Shown one piece after another: positions 61,149 to 64,000 of a stretch of DNA of 64,000 nucleotides. How positions within the stretch are numbered: position 1 is the stretch's first letter; every line of letters begins with the position of its first letter. The stretch is taken from NCBI GenBank assembly GCA_963682175.1, contig OY821774.1, positions 46,824,201-46,888,200 on the forward strand, in the 5' to 3' direction. Source of the DNA: Triglochin maritima. Taxonomy: Eukaryota > Streptophyta > Magnoliopsida > Alismatales > Juncaginaceae. The notes beneath the pieces are model-generated. The model was not told the origin of the DNA. It made no database searches and saw nothing but the letters and a program-made list of their open reading frames with translations. The position numbers and the translations under genes are program-made.

Positions 61149-64000
61149 ATGGCGGATTTATCAAACCCATGCGGCGGAATCGAGAAGCTCAATGGCGAAA
61201 ACTACAGGTATTGGAGCCTTTACATAAAACCATATTTGCAAGGGCAGGATCTAAGGGAGGTTGTTGCTGAAAATGAAACCACATCACCTCCTGTAGAGAA
61301 TGCTGATGCAAATAGGAAGTGGAAGATAAAGGTTGGGAAGGTCATGTACGTGCTCAAGACAACCATTGAGAAGGATTTGCTTGAGCATGTACATGAGGCT
61401 ACTACGCCTAAGGAGGTATGGGACACACTTAAGTCGCTTTTCACGCAAAAGCATGATGCCCGACTTCAACTTTTGGAAAATGAGTTGATGTCTGTTAAGC
61501 AAGGAGGTATGTCCGTTAACCAATACTTTACAAAGGTGAAAGGGCTTTGTCGTGACATATCTCAATTAGATTCGGAGTCTAGAATTAGTGAGCCCAGGAT
61601 GAGAAGGATTATTATCCATGGGCTAAGGCCAGAATATAGTGCCTTTATCACAGTCGTACAAGGGTGGCCGACTCCTCCTTCCATCTCAGAGCTAGAAAGT
61701 CTACTTGTCAATCAAGAAACTCTCACCAAGCAGATGACAAGAGTTTCTACGAAGAGTGGAGAAGAAGCTCTCTTTAGTGGAAGAAAGAATGGTGGCCCTA
61801 AGAAACAAGAGTGAAGGAGTTCACAACAAGGGGGAGCACTTAAAAGGGAGCAAATGAAGAAGAACCTCAAATGCTACAACTGTGGCAAGAGAGGTCACTT
61901 TGCGAGGGAATGCTAGTCGAAGAAGAAGATTACAGAAGGAAATGCTGCAACACAGAGTCACAAGGAGTGTGACATCGAAGAAGAATGGGACGTAGAGGCA
62001 TCTATGGCAACGATAGAGGAGCATGCTCTTGCAGTCAGCACAAGTTCAGTGCGAATTGACTATGATAATGATTGGATCGTGGACTCCGGTTGTGCCAACC
62101 ATATGACAGGAGATAAGAAGAAATTACAAAAATTGTCTGAGTATAAAGGTGGTAGAGTTGTAGTGACAGCAGATAACTCAAAACTACCAATCACCCACAT
62201 CGGGAAGACAGTGGTGGTGCCTCAATTTAGCCCAAATCAAGTGAAACTGCAGAATGTCTACCATGTGCCAGGTATGAAGAAGAATCTCATGTCTGTGTCC
62301 CAACTAACATCAACCGGGAAGTATGTTTTGTTTGGACCAGAAGATGTGAGGGTGTACCAAACTCTCAAGATAATTGGTTCACCAATCATGGAGGGACAAA
62401 AGCTGGAGTCTGTGTACGTGATGTCTGCAGAATCAGCATATGCAGACAAAACAAGAAAGAACGAGACTGTTGATCTGTGGCACGCTAGACTTGGACATGT
62501 GGGTTATCACAAACTAAAGGCAATGATGAAGAAGTCGATGATAAAGGGTCTACCGCAACTTGAGATTGTTGGAGATATAGTATGTGCTGGATGCCAATAT
62601 GGGAAGGCTCATCAACTCCCTTACGAAGAATCAAGCTTTCAAGCAAGAGAGTCACTGGAGTTAATTCACTCAGATGTCTTTGTACCGGCAAAACATCCAT
62701 CCATTAGCGGGACTAAGTACATGGTGACGTTCATCGATGATTACTCAAGGTATGTTTGGGTAGACTTTCTTCAAGAAAAATCAGAAGTCATTTTAAAATT
62801 CAAAGAGTATCGGGAGAAGGTTGAAAGAGAACTTGGAAGGCGTATACAGTGCTTGCGCACTGATAATGGAGGTGAATACACATCCAAGGAGTTTGCAACA
62901 TACCTAAAGGAGCACAATATCAGACGTCAATTAACATGCCCCAACACTCCTCAGCAAAATGGTGTGGCTGAGAGAAAGAATCGACATCTAGCAGATACTT
63001 GTAGAAGCATGATGCACGCAAAGAATATACCTGCAAGATTTTGGGCAGAATGCATGAGAACAGCGGCACATATAATCAACAGACTACCACAAGCAAGGTT
63101 GGAGTTCGTCTCACCATATGAGAAGCTATGGAAAACAAAGCCCGTTGTAAGTCACTTCCGCGTGTTCGGTTGTGTATGTTACGTATTTGTACCAGACAAT
63201 CAACGAAGTAAGTTTGACAAGAAGGCAATTCGGTGCATCTTTGTTGGGTACGACAATGAGAGAAAATGATGGAGGTGCTGCGACCCAACAACCGATCGAT
63301 GTCATACTTCAAGGAATGTGATCTTTAATGAAGCTTCATCTTGGTGGTCCTCAGATAAGGTAGTGCTTCCAGATTCTGAAGAATTGGAAAGCATGGTACA
63401 AGAGAAGCTCGGTGAGCAAGATTCAAACGATGAAGGAGTAGAATCCGAAGAATGCTCATCAAAACCATCAAAATACTCTAAAGATCCTTGGAAGAGTGGA
63501 GTATATGGGAAGAGTTCAGAGGAGACTCGGCCATCTCAGATGGAGGTCGAAGAAGAATCTGGAAGCAAGATACGACGATCCAACAAAGAAAGGAAGCCAA
63601 ATCCAAGGTACACAAAGGCAGCTCTAGCAGGAGAAGAAGAAATCAAGGAGCCTGTTAAATATGAAGAAGCATCGAGAAGTAAACAATGGATGAGTGCCAT
63701 GAAGGAAGAATATAAAGCTTTAAAAGAGAATGTGACATGGGAGTTGGTCCCAAGACCTGCAGATATTAAACCTATATCTTGCAAGTGGGTCTACAAGTTG
63801 AAGACACGTCCCGATGGATCCATAGAAAGGTACAAAGCTCGTCTCGTTGCTCGAGGATTTTCACAACAATATGGTATGGATTATGATGAGACCTTCAGCC
63901 CAGTAGCCAAGATTACCACAGTTAGAGTCTTAATTGTTGTAGCAGCAATTAAGTCATGGAAGTTGTGGCAAATGGATGTGAAGAATGCATTTCTTCATGG
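61149..64000 (+). pseudogene. Gag-pol of element C, one frame with three premature stops
   Basis: The likely start is ATG 61149 (MADLSNPCGG). In one frame: gag (LNGENYRYWSLYIKPYL; MSVNQYFTKVKGL), a CCHC zinc knuckle (CYNCGKRGHFAREC, 61870-61912), protease ([16 protein letters not shown] near 62083), pre-integrase (LWHARLGHV), integrase ([37 protein letters not shown]) and the start of reverse transcriptase (WVYKLKTRPDGS; FSQQYGMDYDETFSPVAK; MDVKNAFLHG at the edge). Stops interrupt it at 61812 (TGA), 61914 (TAG, just after the knuckle, where tryptophan is usual) and 63267 (TGA). No frameshift was seen, so decay is light. Relatives use this protein for capsid, processing, reverse transcription and integration. 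Confidence 0.88.

Larger units (their letters stand above)
60609..64000 (+). mobile_element. Copia retrotransposon (element C), 5' part, cut by window edge
   Basis: A 5' LTR (60609-61027), a primer-binding site two bases later and a gag-pol frame that runs to the window end. The presumed target sequence is AATAC at 60604-60608; the partner copy would be outside the window. It sits inside an exon of kinase copy 3. A related solo LTR is at 16216-16697. Confidence 0.92.

Overview
This window is nuclear DNA of a eudicot plant: AT-rich, with intron-split genes, plant-specific gene families and many plant transposons. The species cannot be told from the sequence. There are two genes that look intact, a decayed and a truncated relative of one of them, and otherwise mostly mobile DNA of several ages, often nested. 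No tRNA, rRNA or organellar gene, CRISPR array or bacterial-style operon was seen.

Layout. 1-4121: 5' part of a minus-strand Copia retrotransposon (long LTR, primer-binding site, broken gag). 4440-12863 (+): a seven-exon gene for a ~1200-residue coiled-coil, tail-anchored membrane protein of the At2g32240/PICC type. 13.4-18.2 kb: Copia debris, two hAT-type non-autonomous elements with perfect 8-bp target duplications, a solo LTR, a SINE-like piece and foldback repeats. 19.0-32.1 kb (-): a malectin-LRR receptor kinase copy that is a pseudogene in its ectodomain and is split by a 5.5-kb Mutator-like element (24128-29673, 9-bp target duplication). That element carries a transposase and a plant-mobile-domain (PMD) gene. 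35.2-47.2 kb (-): a second malectin-LRR receptor kinase, reconstructed as 24 exons and 1019 residues with a consistent frame; one intron holds a hAT-type element and a solo LTR. 47.5-52.5 kb (-): a complete but dead Copia element with 245-bp LTRs. 52.7-54.4 kb: a solo LTR full of hairpin modules. 54.8-58.2 kb: a decayed PIF/Harbinger transposon with two divergent genes. 58.7-59.3 kb: a foldback element split by a hAT-type element. 60.0-60.6 kb (-): the 3' end of a third receptor kinase, broken inside its kinase domain by a plus-strand Copia element (60609 to window end).

How it fits together. The three receptor-kinase copies lie in the same orientation and share exon lengths, intron sequence and 3' flank, so they are a tandem family in which copies were lost by point decay and by transposon insertion. 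Target-site duplications give relative order at several points: the Mutator element sits inside an older repeat inside the first kinase copy, one hAT element sits inside an older foldback, and the last Copia sits inside the third kinase copy. The candidates for unusual biology are the PMD-carrying Mutator element with hairpin-array termini, the dyad arrays inside three unrelated-looking LTRs, and the use of GC-AG introns. Gene models were built by hand from splice signals and comparison between paralogs; no search was run.
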